Positions 27,862 through 36,270 of a DNA stretch of 64,000 nt are shown here, one piece after another. Under the pieces are notes generated by a model. That model did no database searches. It was not told the origin of the DNA and was given only the letters and a program-made list of their open reading frames with translations. Source of the DNA: Methanobacteriota archaeon. Lineage in GTDB: Archaea; Halobacteriota; Methanomicrobia; Methanomicrobiales; Methanoculleaceae. The stretch's first letter is position 1. Every line of letters begins with the position of its first letter. The stretch spans positions 62,001 through 126,000 of the forward strand of contig JAENYE010000001.1 in the NCBI GenBank assembly GCA_016841955.1. Reading direction: 5' to 3'. Made by a program: the position numbers and the translations under genes.

Positions 27862-28292
27862 CGGATGAGATCCGGGACACTGCAATCCGCATCAAACTCC
27901 AGGAGATGACGGAGAGTGTCGATATGGCCAAAAAACACCTCCCCAATTCGGCTGATTCGTTCAGACAGCTCGGCATTGTAAAGGACGGCATCTACAAGCG
28001 CATCGAGTATGCCGTCGAGAACGTCTTTGATATATGCGCCGTCCTGAATACCGACCTCCATCTAGGCGTCCCCGGCACCGATGAGGATATTCTCGAGAAC
28101 CTTGTGCAGCACGGGGTGCTCGCTCCGGAGATGCGGCAGAACTTAAAGGCGATGAAGGGATTCCGGAATATCGTCGTGCACCGGTACGGGGCAATCGACG
28201 ATGTTCTTGCCTTTTCGATTCTAAAAGATCATATAGGCGACTTTTCTCTTTTCAGGCAGGAGGTTGAACGCTTCCTGCAATCTGCGGGTTGA
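27858..28292 (+). CDS. hepT: HepT-type HEPN-domain toxin (RNase)
   Basis: 144 residues starting at a GTG that overlaps the mntA stop (GTGA). The all-alpha protein carries the HEPN RNase motif RX4HXY in full: Arg103, Asn104, His108 and Tyr110 (FRNIVVHRY). The tyrosine is the residue AMPylated by MntA in studied homologues. All catalytic residues of both partners are intact, so the pair is probably active. Typical of mobile or defence islands. Confidence 0.88.
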   Translation: MTDEIRDTAIRIKLQEMTESVDMAKKHLPNSADSFRQLGIVKDGIYKRIEYAVENVFDICAVLNTDLHLGVPGTDEDILENLVQHGVLAPEMRQNLKAMKGFRNIVVHRYGAIDDVLAFSILKDHIGDFSLFRQEVERFLQSAG

Positions 28293-28538
28293 CATTCTGC
28301 TCCATAAGGACTGTGTAACGGGGACGAGTACCTGGCAATCAATCTCTCCTGTGGAGAGTTGCCCATGCCACTATAATGGAGTTATGTCAGTCAATCTCCA
28401 TCCATAAGCGCACTCTACAGACTGTCCGGTGGAATTCTCACTGCAGGGAAGGACCGTCGGACAGAAGTCCGGGAGCCCGTCCCGTATTCAAAAATGCTCA
28501 ACAAAACCGACTGAAAGAAAAATAGGGTTAGTTAGGGT

Positions 28539-30806
28539 TTAGTCCCGACGCAGGACCAGGAAGGCAACCGCACCAAGGCCGGCCAGAGCAATGAGTGCTC
28601 CGAATCCGGGGGCCTGGGTCGGGGTTGCCGCGGTGGTCGCGGTGGCGGTCGGGGTGACCTCGCCGGTCACAGTCGCGGTCGGGGTAGCCTGAGTTGTCGG
28701 GACTGCCTCGACTACGTTGAAGGTCGCGGTCGCGGTCGTGTCGGTGTCGATGGACTCGACCGTAACGATGTACTGGTCGGGCTTGAAGTTGGACCCGTCG
28801 ACCTCGTAGGACCAGGTGTTCACGCCGTCACCCTGCTGGACGGTTACAACGCCAGCAACTGAGCCGAAGCCGGAGGCCTCGCTCTTGGTGGTCGGCTGGA
28901 ACGCAGCGGAGGTGACCTCGACGTTCAGCGCGTCACCGACAGCGAGGTTGGTCGTGCCGGTGATCGTGAACGTGCTGCCCGCAGCCTTGTCGCCGATCGC
29001 GTCGATGAAGATGTTCGCCTCTTCGACGACGAAGGTGAGCTTCACGTAGGTGTCGTCGATGTTCGGGGAGTCGAGGGCGGTGATCAGCGCGGTCGCTGCA
29101 TCGGAGGCCTGGAGCCTGCCGATCTCCACCGGACTAAAGCCAGAGGCAGGCGTGCCGTTGATCCAGCCCGTGGCACCGGAGTACACGTCGAACACCTTGT
29201 TCATCATCGGGTGCTGGATGACCACGAAGTACTGGCCTGCGGAGAAGGTATCGGTGTTCTTGAGTTCGTACTCGAAGCTGCCGTCATCCTCAACAGTGGC
29301 GGACTCAGTAAGTAACTGCTTGTTCTTCCCGAAGATCCAGACATGGACGCTATCGGGGTCGCCCTGTGCGGTTCCAGTGAGCGTCAGGTCGTCACCCTTC
29401 GCGACGACTGCACCGCTCGTGGTCGCGGTGATGAACCCGGACCGGAGCTGGATGGAGGTCGTGGCGTACTTGGCGTCGGAGAGGCTGCTCTTATCCAGAG
29501 GCTTCGAGACAGCGTAGATCGTGTAGCCGCCGGCATCAAGAGATTTCGTGATGTCGCCGGTGTTCCACTTGAACGACCAGGTGTCGTCAGCCAGAACGTC
29601 TGCCGTGGAGAACGAAGCGGTATCGTTGTTCGTCACCGCAGTTATGGTTTCGAGATTGACACCGTTGGAATCGAGGTTCGGACCGGTCATGAAGAGGTGG
29701 ACCGTTGTCGCGTTGTCGGTGCAGGTACCGGAGAGTGTGACTTCCTCGCCGATGTAGTAGACACCGGTGCCGGACGCCGTGACGGTGACGTCGCCCTGCT
29801 CAACTTTCACCTTGACTTCGTCGTAGGTGCCGGACGGGTCGGTAAAGGACTCGACGCGGATGGTGTACTGCTGGTCTTTGGTGCTCGTGTTGGTGTTGAA
29901 CTGGACAGACCGCGTGCCGCCGGCGTTGGTCTGTACGCTCGCGTTCCGGGACGGGTCACTGGTACCCGCGGTCACGCCGTTCTGGCCGGCTACAATCGCC
30001 GGATACTCCACGTCGCTAAGGGTTGTGTCCGGTTTGATGAACAGCCGGTATGTCTCCTTCGACTCGCCGGTGATCGTCACGGTGAAACTGTTGCCGCGGA
30101 CGACACTGTCCTTGTTGGACACGATGGCAAGCGACTTGGTGAGGACTTCGAAGGTCGCGGCGTTGGAGTCGTAACCCTTGCCGTAGAAGTCAGCGCTGCT
30201 GGGCCACTTTGCCTTGGCAGTGTAGGTTCCAGCCGCGGCACCCGACAGGTCGACTGCGCCTATGTACTCAGTCGTGCCGTCAACGGAAATGGGCTTCAGC
30301 GTCTGGCCGCCGAACGTGGTCACCACACCGCCACCGGGCAGGGTAACCTCGATGTTCATCGTGGCGCCCGGGATATCGATGTTGTTAGACAACTTGAAGT
30401 CCAGCAGGGTGTCCCGGGTGACGGACTTGCCGTTCACGGAATCCTTCTGGGACGTGTTCAGCACAACGTCCAGCGCCACTTCGGGCTCCTGGATGTTGAC
30501 ATACGTCGTGTCGGGCGCTGCCGAGCCGATCGCATAGTAGCTCCCGGTCGGTATGCCGGCAGTTATCTCGGTGATATTCCCTGCTGAATTCACCGTAAAG
30601 GACTTGTCAATTGCCTCACCCACTGCGCTGCTGTAGTGCACTAACCGGGTAGTACCAGCGAAGTCGCCAGCGAAGTTAAGGTTCTCTTCGCCTACAAAGA
30701 CGTTATCGCCATTGTCGCTAATTACTCGTCCCGCAGCAGCCGGTGCAACGACCAGCGCAGCCACGAGGACCATGGCGACCAACATCAGTTTTGTCATACT
30801 CTTCAT
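28539..30806 (-). CDS. S-layer glycoprotein with PGF-CTERM anchor
   Basis: 755 residues. Signal peptide (MKSMTKLMLVAMVLVAALVV...), mature N-terminus after APAAAG, several beta-sandwich domains, a Thr/Pro-rich stretch (TTQATPTATVTG...), then the PGF-CTERM signal: PGF, a hydrophobic helix and RRD. This tripartite tail is processed by archaeosortase A and lipid-attached. The layout matches the major S-layer protein of Methanoculleus-type methanogens. GGAGGT supports the ATG at 30806; the upstream frame adds eight residues. The TATA box at 30930 predicts a leader of about 100 bases. Many N-glycosylation sequons are present. Confidence 0.88.
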   Translation of the reverse strand: MKSMTKLMLVAMVLVAALVVAPAAAGRVISDNGDNVFVGEENLNFAGDFAGTTRLVHYSSAVGEAIDKSFTVNSAGNITEITAGIPTGSYYAIGSAAPDTTYVNIQEPEVALDVVLNTSQKDSVNGKSVTRDTLLDFKLSNNIDIPGATMNIEVTLPGGGVVTTFGGQTLKPISVDGTTEYIGAVDLSGAAAGTYTAKAKWPSSADFYGKGYDSNAATFEVLTKSLAIVSNKDSVVRGNSFTVTITGESKETYRLFIKPDTTLSDVEYPAIVAGQNGVTAGTSDPSRNASVQTNAGGTRSVQFNTNTSTKDQQYTIRVESFTDPSGTYDEVKVKVEQGDVTVTASGTGVYYIGEEVTLSGTCTDNATTVHLFMTGPNLDSNGVNLETITAVTNNDTASFSTADVLADDTWSFKWNTGDITKSLDAGGYTIYAVSKPLDKSSLSDAKYATTSIQLRSGFITATTSGAVVAKGDDLTLTGTAQGDPDSVHVWIFGKNKQLLTESATVEDDGSFEYELKNTDTFSAGQYFVVIQHPMMNKVFDVYSGATGWINGTPASGFSPVEIGRLQASDAATALITALDSPNIDDTYVKLTFVVEEANIFIDAIGDKAAGSTFTITGTTNLAVGDALNVEVTSAAFQPTTKSEASGFGSVAGVVTVQQGDGVNTWSYEVDGSNFKPDQYIVTVESIDTDTTATATFNVVEAVPTTQATPTATVTGEVTPTATATTAATPTQAPGFGALIALAGLGAVAFLVLRRD

Positions 30807-30929
30807 ACTATACCTCCATTGTGATGACATGAGGGAATGTGAACGCGAGGTACTCGACAGACGTCGAATACGGGTTCACCACGCTCTATACTCCGAATCA
30901 CGGAATATGTCACAATATTTGTGGAACAC

Positions 30930-30940
30930 TTAATATATCC
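30930..30940 (-). promoter_or_regulatory. TATA box of the S-layer gene; remainder of 30807-31302
   Basis: Minus strand GGATATATTAA, predicting transcription from near 30908 and a 100-base leader, long for this organism and fitting a highly expressed, possibly leader-regulated gene. The rest of the roughly 500-base interval is non-coding: a GC-rich block (31170-31235) and then the thyA promoter. Confidence 0.55.
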
Positions 30941-31240
30941 TTTGTGGTCGACCGGGGATCTGGCGTCCCTGATAGGCACCACAATGCTGGAAAACGCCCC
31001 GAATGCGCCAGGATCACGCTTCATTCCCGGATCACCGGGATTCATAGGTATACGAGGATAAAAATCTTACCCAGGGAAAACACGAGAACTCCCGGCCCTG
31101 ACGGCACTCCCTCTGCCCCGTAACCGCGTGGCTTTCCCCCTGCACCCATGGTCGCCGCACCACCCCGGCGGGAGCACCGCGGGTGCCCGCCCCACCCGCA
31201 CCCCGGGCGGCGGCCCCGGCCGGCGTCACCTGCCGGAGCA

Positions 31241-31250
31241 TCTATATATC
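31241..31250 (+). promoter_or_regulatory. TATA box of thyA
   Basis: TCTATATATC, with a predicted start near 31272 and a leader of about 30 bases. Confidence 0.55.
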
Positions 31251-31302
31251 AGACCCTCCCCAGTGGGGAGCCTTTTCTACCCCGGCCCGCCAACTACTCT
31301 CT

Positions 31303-32076
31303 ATGCGGATCATTCGGGCCCCCACGCTCGCACGGGCACACGAACTGGCGGTCAGGACCGTCCTCGAGAAGGGATGGGTGCTGGAGACCGAGAACGACGA
31401 GGCGACAATCGAGTGCGAGGAACTCGCGCTCGAGGTGGAGTCGCCGGAGAGCGAGCCGATGGCAAGCCCCGCCTCCCGGTTCCAGCAGCGGTTCCTGAAC
31501 GCCTACGCCGACAATCTACTGCACGGCTCCGACGCGAAGTTCGAGTACGACTACCACCGGCGGCTCTTCGACTGGGGCGAACAACTCCGAGTCGCGCCTC
31601 TGGGGCGACCGGGTCGCTCCGTTCAGGAGGGACTTACCGCAAAGGACGGGGACGCCCACGTCGACCAGATCGCCTACATCGCCCGGAAACTCAGCTCCGC
31701 CCCGAACACCCGGCGGGCGGTCGCTGTCACCTGGAACCCGGTCGTCGACGAGAACCTCGACGACTGCCCCTGCCTGCAGCTCGTCCAGTGCCTCCTCCGG
31801 GACGGGAAGCTCCAGATGAAGGTCGTCTTCCGGAGCAACGACATCCTGAGCGCCGCCGGTGCGAACATGTATGCGCTCGTCCGCCTCCAGAAGGCTATCG
31901 CGGATCGGATCGGCGTGCCCTGCGGGCGCTACACGCATATCGCGCTCGTCCCCCACGTCTACTACCGCCGGGATCTCAACGACATCGAGCCATTTTGCAA
32001 ATCCGGTACCGAGATCCGGCCCGTTGCCGAGGTCTGCCGGGCCTGCGGGAAGTGCTCCCGGGCATCCGGGGCATGA
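31303..32076 (+). CDS. thyA: Thymidylate synthase (methanogen type)
   Basis: 257 residues from the ATG at 31303 (MRIIRAPTLARAHELAVR). The core NLDDCPCLQLVQ (candidate nucleophile Cys157, in a PC context), FRSNDILSAAGANMYAL (RSND 177-180, phosphate and pyrimidine binding) matches the short methanogen thymidylate synthases that use tetrahydromethanopterin-type C1 carriers. It methylates dUMP to dTMP. The last 30 residues contain four cysteines (FCKSG, CRACGKC), absent from most bacterial ThyA. The upstream ATG at 31183 is in a GC-rich stretch before the TATA box and is rejected. Confidence 0.88.
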   Translation: MRIIRAPTLARAHELAVRTVLEKGWVLETENDEATIECEELALEVESPESEPMASPASRFQQRFLNAYADNLLHGSDAKFEYDYHRRLFDWGEQLRVAPLGRPGRSVQEGLTAKDGDAHVDQIAYIARKLSSAPNTRRAVAVTWNPVVDENLDDCPCLQLVQCLLRDGKLQMKVVFRSNDILSAAGANMYALVRLQKAIADRIGVPCGRYTHIALVPHVYYRRDLNDIEPFCKSGTEIRPVAEVCRACGKCSRASGA

Positions 32077-32128
32077 CCCCGGGCCGTCACTTTAATTAAG
32101 ATTCACAAACAACATTTTAGAGCCCAAT

Positions 32129-32201
32129 AGCCCGGTAGTGTAGCGGTCAATCATGTGAGACTCTGGATCTTGCGACAGCAGTTCGAATCTGCTCCGGGCT
32201 A
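32129..32201 (+). tRNA. tRNA-Gln (anticodon CTG)
   Basis: Acceptor AGCCCGG pairs with CCGGGCT; the anticodon stem is TGAGA/TCTTG with loop CTCTGGA, anticodon CTG; T arm AGCAG-TTCGAAT-CTGCT. The A1-U72 end is typical of archaeal tRNA-Gln, which is charged through Glu-tRNA(Gln). No CCA is encoded. The next gene's frame opens inside the tRNA but starts later. Confidence 0.9.
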
Positions 32202-32253
32202 CTCGAATCTTTTTCTCCCGACACCTGAAGCGGCATACACCGGAGGGTGGTAT

Positions 32254-33072
32254 ATGGCTGGTTACAACCTCGGCTGCACCGTGCGGCTCGACGATGAAAG
32301 AACGCTTGCCCTGCTCGAGAAACTCTACGAAGAGGGTGAGATCCGCCATATCCAGGTGCAGGCCGTTCCCCTGCCCCGCTCCATCTTCCGGGAGCGCCTT
32401 CGCGGCGTCGTCGAGACCGGCATCCCTGCCGTCGTCCACGCCCCTCACCACGGCCACGGCGTCAACCCCTGCGCCCCCGCCGCCTACGACGACCGGCCGC
32501 TCAACGAGATCGAGGCCTACATCGACCTCGCCATGAGCCAGACGCTTGAAGCCGCCGACACCCTCGGCGCGGAGACGATCGTCCTCCACGCGGGGAGGTA
32601 CAAACCAGGAGGGCGCCCCGCCGCCGTGGAAGTATTCTCCGGGTTCCTCGACCGCCACAACGATAGCCGGTTCGCTCTCGAGAACCTTCCCGCGGTCTAC
32701 GCCGGCTACCCCCTCCTCGGGAACACCGCAGGGGAACTCACGGCCCTTGCGGGCGGAAGGATTACCCGGTTCTGCCTTGACTTCCCTCACCTCGCCTGCA
32801 CCGCAAATCACCGCCTCCTCTCGTTCGCCGGGGAACTGGAACTGTTCGAGGGGCTCAATGTGACCCTCCACCACCTCTCGAACATACGACGCGGCTCGAT
32901 CACCGACGAGCACCTCGAACTCGACCATCCCGACGGCGGCCTCGACCTCGGGGCGGTCTTTGCCCGGCTCCGGCGGCACCCCGATGTGCCGACGACGCTC
33001 GAGTACAAGCAGGACTCGGCGGAAGTCTATGCCCGGCAGGTGAAGGTCTTTGCCGCCCTCTGGGAAGGATGA
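32254..33072 (+). CDS. TIM-barrel protein of the AP endonuclease 2/sugar isomerase superfamily
   Basis: 272 residues starting MAGYNLGCTVRLDDERT with GGAGGGTGG upstream. Barrel strands and ligand positions of the xylose isomerase-like fold are visible: VVHAPHHGHG, IVLHAGR, FALENLP (Glu), CLDFPHLACTA (Asp/His) and LEYKQDS. These would hold a metal ion. The family includes DNA endonuclease IV and sugar-phosphate isomerases; the substrate is unknown. Archaeal homologues are annotated only as sugar phosphate isomerase/epimerase. Confidence 0.7.
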   Translation: MAGYNLGCTVRLDDERTLALLEKLYEEGEIRHIQVQAVPLPRSIFRERLRGVVETGIPAVVHAPHHGHGVNPCAPAAYDDRPLNEIEAYIDLAMSQTLEAADTLGAETIVLHAGRYKPGGRPAAVEVFSGFLDRHNDSRFALENLPAVYAGYPLLGNTAGELTALAGGRITRFCLDFPHLACTANHRLLSFAGELELFEGLNVTLHHLSNIRRGSITDEHLELDHPDGGLDLGAVFARLRRHPDVPTTLEYKQDSAEVYARQVKVFAALWEG

Positions 33073-33148
33073 TGCTTCCGGGGCGCTGGCAACACGGAAC
33101 CTGGTGGGCATTTTACCTTATCATGTGGGTCCTGGTGCAGATCGCCAC

Positions 33149-33329
33149 CTCACGCGAAGCCGCGAAGAACGCGAAGACCAGTTTGGTTGTGAGTTACTCC
33201 CCTTCGCGGCTTCGCGCTCTTAGCGTGAGACCTCGCCACTGTCCCCATAAACTATCTCACGCGAAGCCGCGAAGAACGCGAAGGGGACTACCACCAGCAA
33301 TCGACCGAACTTCGCGTTCTTCGCGTGAG
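33149..33329. repeat. Two palindromic repeat elements (CTCACGCGAAG family)
   Basis: Element one (33149-33229) and element two (33256-33329) each have arms built from CTCACGCGAAG...CGCGAAG and its inverse, around an internal spacer. Bases 33279-33322 are identical, inverted, to 62727-62770. The intervals before and after hold no gene. The family recurs at 41204-41280 and 62613-62839. Confidence 0.85.
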
Positions 33330-33342
33330 GTCTTATCACCAT

Positions 33343-33768
33343 TCATACATCATGGTTCACTCGAAGCCGCGAAGAGGCGAATTCAGCATGATTGTTGGCG
33401 ATCCGTTTCACGCCTTCTTTGAATGTTCCCGCGCCAAAGTTGATCAGCAGCCCCAGCAGAAGTTGCATCACCCGCAGGTAGGTCAACACCTGCTTGGCAT
33501 GAACCGGGGCAATTTTTTCCACAGACTTCAACTCAACTACCAGACAACCATCCACCAGCAAATCCACCCGTAGACCGTCGTCGAAATGCATCCCTTCAAA
33601 GTCGAACGTCACAGATTTCTGCCGTTCCACTTGCAATCCCCGTCTTTCCAGCATCCGTGCAAGGACTGTTTCATAGACCGATTCGAGCAGTCCGGGCCCC
33701 AGGTCTCGGTGCAGGTGATAAGCCGTATCAACAACAACCGACGAGACTTGTTCCACATTCATAACCAT
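33343..33768 (-). CDS. GxxExxY-family protein (PD-(D/E)XK nuclease-like)
   Basis: 141 residues from the ATG at 33768 (MVMNVEQVSSVVVDTAYHL) with GGAAAGG upstream. The family-naming motif is intact (GLLESVY, in LGPGLLESVYETVL), followed by DLLVDGCLVVELKSVEKI, a D...ExK pattern of the restriction-nuclease fold. The function of the family is not established. The 3' codons (FASSRLR) are themselves made of the local repeat sequence, and a repeat half lies directly upstream of the ribosome-binding site, so the gene is framed by inverted repeats. Confidence 0.82.
   Translation of the reverse strand: MVMNVEQVSSVVVDTAYHLHRDLGPGLLESVYETVLARMLERRGLQVERQKSVTFDFEGMHFDDGLRVDLLVDGCLVVELKSVEKIAPVHAKQVLTYLRVMQLLLGLLINFGAGTFKEGVKRIANNHAEFASSRLRVNHDV
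33358..33381. repeat. Left inverted terminal repeat of the GxxExxY unit
   Basis: TCACTCGAAGCCGCGAAG, overlapping the 3' end of the GxxExxY gene. It matches the inverse of 33776-33797 at 16 of 18 positions. Confidence 0.65.
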
Positions 33769-33775
33769 TACCTTT

Positions 33776-33797
33776 CCTTCGCGTCTTCGCGTGAGGC
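33776..33797. repeat. Right inverted terminal repeat of the GxxExxY unit
   Basis: Reads CTTCGCGTCTTCGCGTGA on the plus strand, the inverse of the left repeat, and lies immediately upstream of the GxxExxY ribosome-binding site. Confidence 0.65.
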
Positions 33798-33962
33798 CGT
33801 TCCAACGCTCATTGTGTAGATTTGGTGTCCTCACCTTTACAAACGTCCCATTGATGCTCCGAGCGCATTAAGGGGCGCCGGGTGGGGTGAAAGTATGACC
33901 CGGAGCCGCAATTCATCCACTGGCTAAAACTCCGGGACTGACATTTGAACCGCTAATAACCC

Positions 33963-34697
33963 CTACGCGAGAAGCGCCGCGATGATCCCGGTCAGGAATA
34001 TGCCGTCGAACGTCCCCGCTCCCCCGATGCTCGCCGTCGGCGCCCCCAGTTCCGCGATATGCTGGAGGTTCAAGATGTCCGCCCCGATCAGGGTGCCGAG
34101 CGTCCCGCTCACGTAGGCGATGATCACGGCCGCGGCCGGGACGCCGCCCGCGAAGAGCGAGAGGATCAGCGCCGCAAAGAGCGCGGCAAGCGGCGGGATG
34201 AAGAACGGCGTTGCGATCCCGAGGCCCGGCACCGGGCGGGAGACGAGTTTCGTCACGACCGTCACGAGCGCGACCCCGATGAGGGCGAGCCCGAAGAGCA
34301 GGTAACCCCCGCTGATCGCGACCGATTCATAGAGCAGGTAGAGCGATATCGCCACCGGAATGAGGGCGCCGCCGACGTTGATCGCGAGGACCGTCCGCTG
34401 CGCCTGCTGGGGGATGCGGTAGAGCCGCCCGTACATCGCGACGTAGCGGTCGTATGCCGGTGCGGCCGGCCGGCTCGCGAGCGTCCTGACCGGGATGTTG
34501 ATGAAACTCCCGATAAGCGTCAGGAGGAGGATGAGGAGCGCCTGCCACCAGGAGAACCCGAGTCTCGTGAACGTCGCCCCGATCGCCGTCAGGAAGAGGA
34601 TCGGAAAGACAATGACGGCGAGCCCGACGAGGATGAGCAGCCCGAAGAAGAGGAGGAGGGCGAGGGGGGAGAACGGGTTGAAGACGACTCGGTCCAT
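33963..34697 (-). CDS. DUF1614-family integral membrane protein
   Basis: 244 residues from the ATG at 34697 (MDRVVFNPFSPLALLLFFG). Six or seven hydrophobic helices are visible; the C-terminal IGGAGTFDGIFLTGIIA is the conserved end of the family. A TATA box just upstream (34718-34729) makes the transcript nearly leaderless and excludes the longer frame. Function unknown. Confidence 0.75.
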   Translation of the reverse strand: MDRVVFNPFSPLALLLFFGLLILVGLAVIVFPILFLTAIGATFTRLGFSWWQALLILLLTLIGSFINIPVRTLASRPAAPAYDRYVAMYGRLYRIPQQAQRTVLAINVGGALIPVAISLYLLYESVAISGGYLLFGLALIGVALVTVVTKLVSRPVPGLGIATPFFIPPLAALFAALILSLFAGGVPAAAVIIAYVSGTLGTLIGADILNLQHIAELGAPTASIGGAGTFDGIFLTGIIAALLA

Positions 34698-34717
34698 GCC
34701 GGAAGGTGTTTGCCCAT

Positions 34718-34729
34718 CTATAATATATG
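34718..34729 (-). promoter_or_regulatory. TATA box of the DUF1614 gene
   Basis: Minus strand GCATATATTATAG, predicting a start within a few bases of the ATG at 34697. Confidence 0.5.
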
Positions 34730-34732
34730 CTC

Positions 34733-35332
34733 TCACCGGCGAGAGCAGATGATCGCGGCGTGGTCCCGGTGGTAGGGCTCGAGCCACCGGACGTCCGTCA
34801 CGTCGAGGCGCCGCTCAAGACCCGCCCGGGCCTCGGCGAGCACCTCGGCCGGGTCCCGCCGGACGTCCACGCTCCGGGTCTTGAGCATCAGGATGAGATG
34901 CCCCCCGGGTTTGAGGAAGACAAGGTTCCGCTCCGCGATCTCGACCTGGTTCGGCTGTGCCACGTCCTGGTAGACCAGGTCCACCGGCTCCATGAACGGC
35001 GCATACTCCTCCGGCCTTCCCGCGTCGGCCATGATCGGAACGATGTTCTTCCTCCGGCGGGCCACCTCGAGGAGGTCCTGCATCGGCCGGGGCGCAAACT
35101 CCACCGCGTAGACGGTCTCGACGTAGTCGGCGACGTGCGAGACCGTGGTCCCGTTCGCCGCACCGAGGTAGAGCACACGCATGTCGGGGGTAAGTTCCAC
35201 CCCGCCGCCGAGGGTGTAGAGCGCCGCCAGCTTGCTCCGGTAGGGGTCCCAGACCCGATAGCCGTCGAGCGTCCGCTCCCCGTAGACCCCGCCCTCGCCG
35301 GGCGAGACCAGAACGTTCCCAAGCCAGATCAT
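34733..35332 (-). CDS. flpA: Fibrillarin-like rRNA/tRNA 2'-O-methyltransferase
   Basis: 199 residues (MIWLGNVLVSPGEGGVYGER). A Rossmann SAM site (VLYLGAANGTTVSHVAD, residues 53-69) and the fibrillarin motifs YAVEFAPRPMQDLLE and VYQDVAQPNQVEI are clear. It is the catalytic subunit of archaeal C/D box sRNPs, with Nop5 and L7Ae. It overlaps nop5 by four bases, the usual coupled order. Confidence 0.95.
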   Translation of the reverse strand: MIWLGNVLVSPGEGGVYGERTLDGYRVWDPYRSKLAALYTLGGGVELTPDMRVLYLGAANGTTVSHVADYVETVYAVEFAPRPMQDLLEVARRRKNIVPIMADAGRPEEYAPFMEPVDLVYQDVAQPNQVEIAERNLVFLKPGGHLILMLKTRSVDVRRDPAEVLAEARAGLERRLDVTDVRWLEPYHRDHAAIICSRR

Positions 35333-36189
35333 GCCGCGACCCCCGCCTCGTCGATCCGCGCCTGGGCATCCCTGAGGAACTCCGGCACCGCTTCTCCCCG
35401 GTAGTAGTCGAGCCGGGCGGCGATGGCGAGCTTCGCCGCGAGCACCCGGGCCACCCGTCCCCGGACGCTTTTGGGCGCGTTGTGGACCCGCCGGTGCTGG
35501 AAGATGATCCCGTGCTTCGGCGGCGGCGTCCCGCCCCGGAGGTGCGAGAAGAGCGCCCGCTCCGAGCCGAGAACCTGGATGGTGCTCCCGGGCATCCTCG
35601 CAAGCGCAGGGAGCCCCCCGGCCCGGGAGAGGAGCCGGGCCGCGACCAGCCCGCCGATGAGGGCGCTCACATTCGGCAGCACCTCGTCGGCCCGGGCCGA
35701 GACCTCCCGCATCAGGCGGCTCCTCGTCCCGGCGAGCCGCTCGATCTCTTCGGCAGCGTCGGAGAGACCGCCCCGGGCCCCTTTCCGAATGATCCCGAGC
35801 ATTTTCTTCGCCGGGAGGGAGCGGTACTTCCGGGAGAACGACGGGTTCGTGACCTGGTACCACTCCGCGGCACGCTCCTGGAGAAGATTGATGACGTTGT
35901 CGAGCTCGTCGAGCATCCTGACCATCTGGAGGAGTTCGACGTCCCGACCCTGGTAGGAGAGGGCGATCTTTTTCCGGGCAAGGGTGGTGCAGACCGCACG
36001 GAGCAGGTCGACGTACTCCTCCCGGGTCCGGACGACCCCGCAGCCCCGGGCAACCTCCCAGTCGATGGGGACGAAGGAATCCATACCGGTGCGGATCGCT
36101 GTCGCCCGATCTGCGAGCGCGGCCGGATCGGTGCCGGCGGCCCGGCACCCCTCCTCGTCGACGTCTCCGAACCAGTAGCGCTGTAGCAT
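35329..36189 (-). CDS. nop5: Nop5/Nop56-family C/D box sRNP core protein
   Basis: 286 residues, with a short N-terminal fibrillarin-binding domain, a coiled-coil middle and the Nop domain (GSTIQVLGSERALFSHLRGG, then PPKHGIIFQHRRV) that binds L7Ae-RNA. It scaffolds fibrillarin on guide RNAs. It is the upstream, translationally coupled partner of flpA. The usual lysine-rich C-terminal tail is absent. Confidence 0.93.
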   Translation of the reverse strand: MLQRYWFGDVDEEGCRAAGTDPAALADRATAIRTGMDSFVPIDWEVARGCGVVRTREEYVDLLRAVCTTLARKKIALSYQGRDVELLQMVRMLDELDNVINLLQERAAEWYQVTNPSFSRKYRSLPAKKMLGIIRKGARGGLSDAAEEIERLAGTRSRLMREVSARADEVLPNVSALIGGLVAARLLSRAGGLPALARMPGSTIQVLGSERALFSHLRGGTPPPKHGIIFQHRRVHNAPKSVRGRVARVLAAKLAIAARLDYYRGEAVPEFLRDAQARIDEAGVAA

Positions 36190-36270
36190 GGTACGGTATT
36201 GGGGCTTGACCGATATAAGGGTGAACCGAACGGCAACTGATATCCGGGAGCCGCCACATATCCTGCAACC

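Noticed and set aside
28515-28541. Telomere-like TTAGGG words
   Set aside because: Two chance occurrences overlapping the S-layer stop codon; the chromosome is expected to be circular.
33149-33329. CRISPR array
   Set aside because: Repeats are inverted palindromes with related, not unique, spacers and irregular spacing; no cas genes are in the window.
34733-36268. 511-codon minus-strand frame spanning nop5 and fibrillarin
   Set aside because: Only the last 199 codons are real (fibrillarin); the upstream part is an out-of-frame shadow of nop5.
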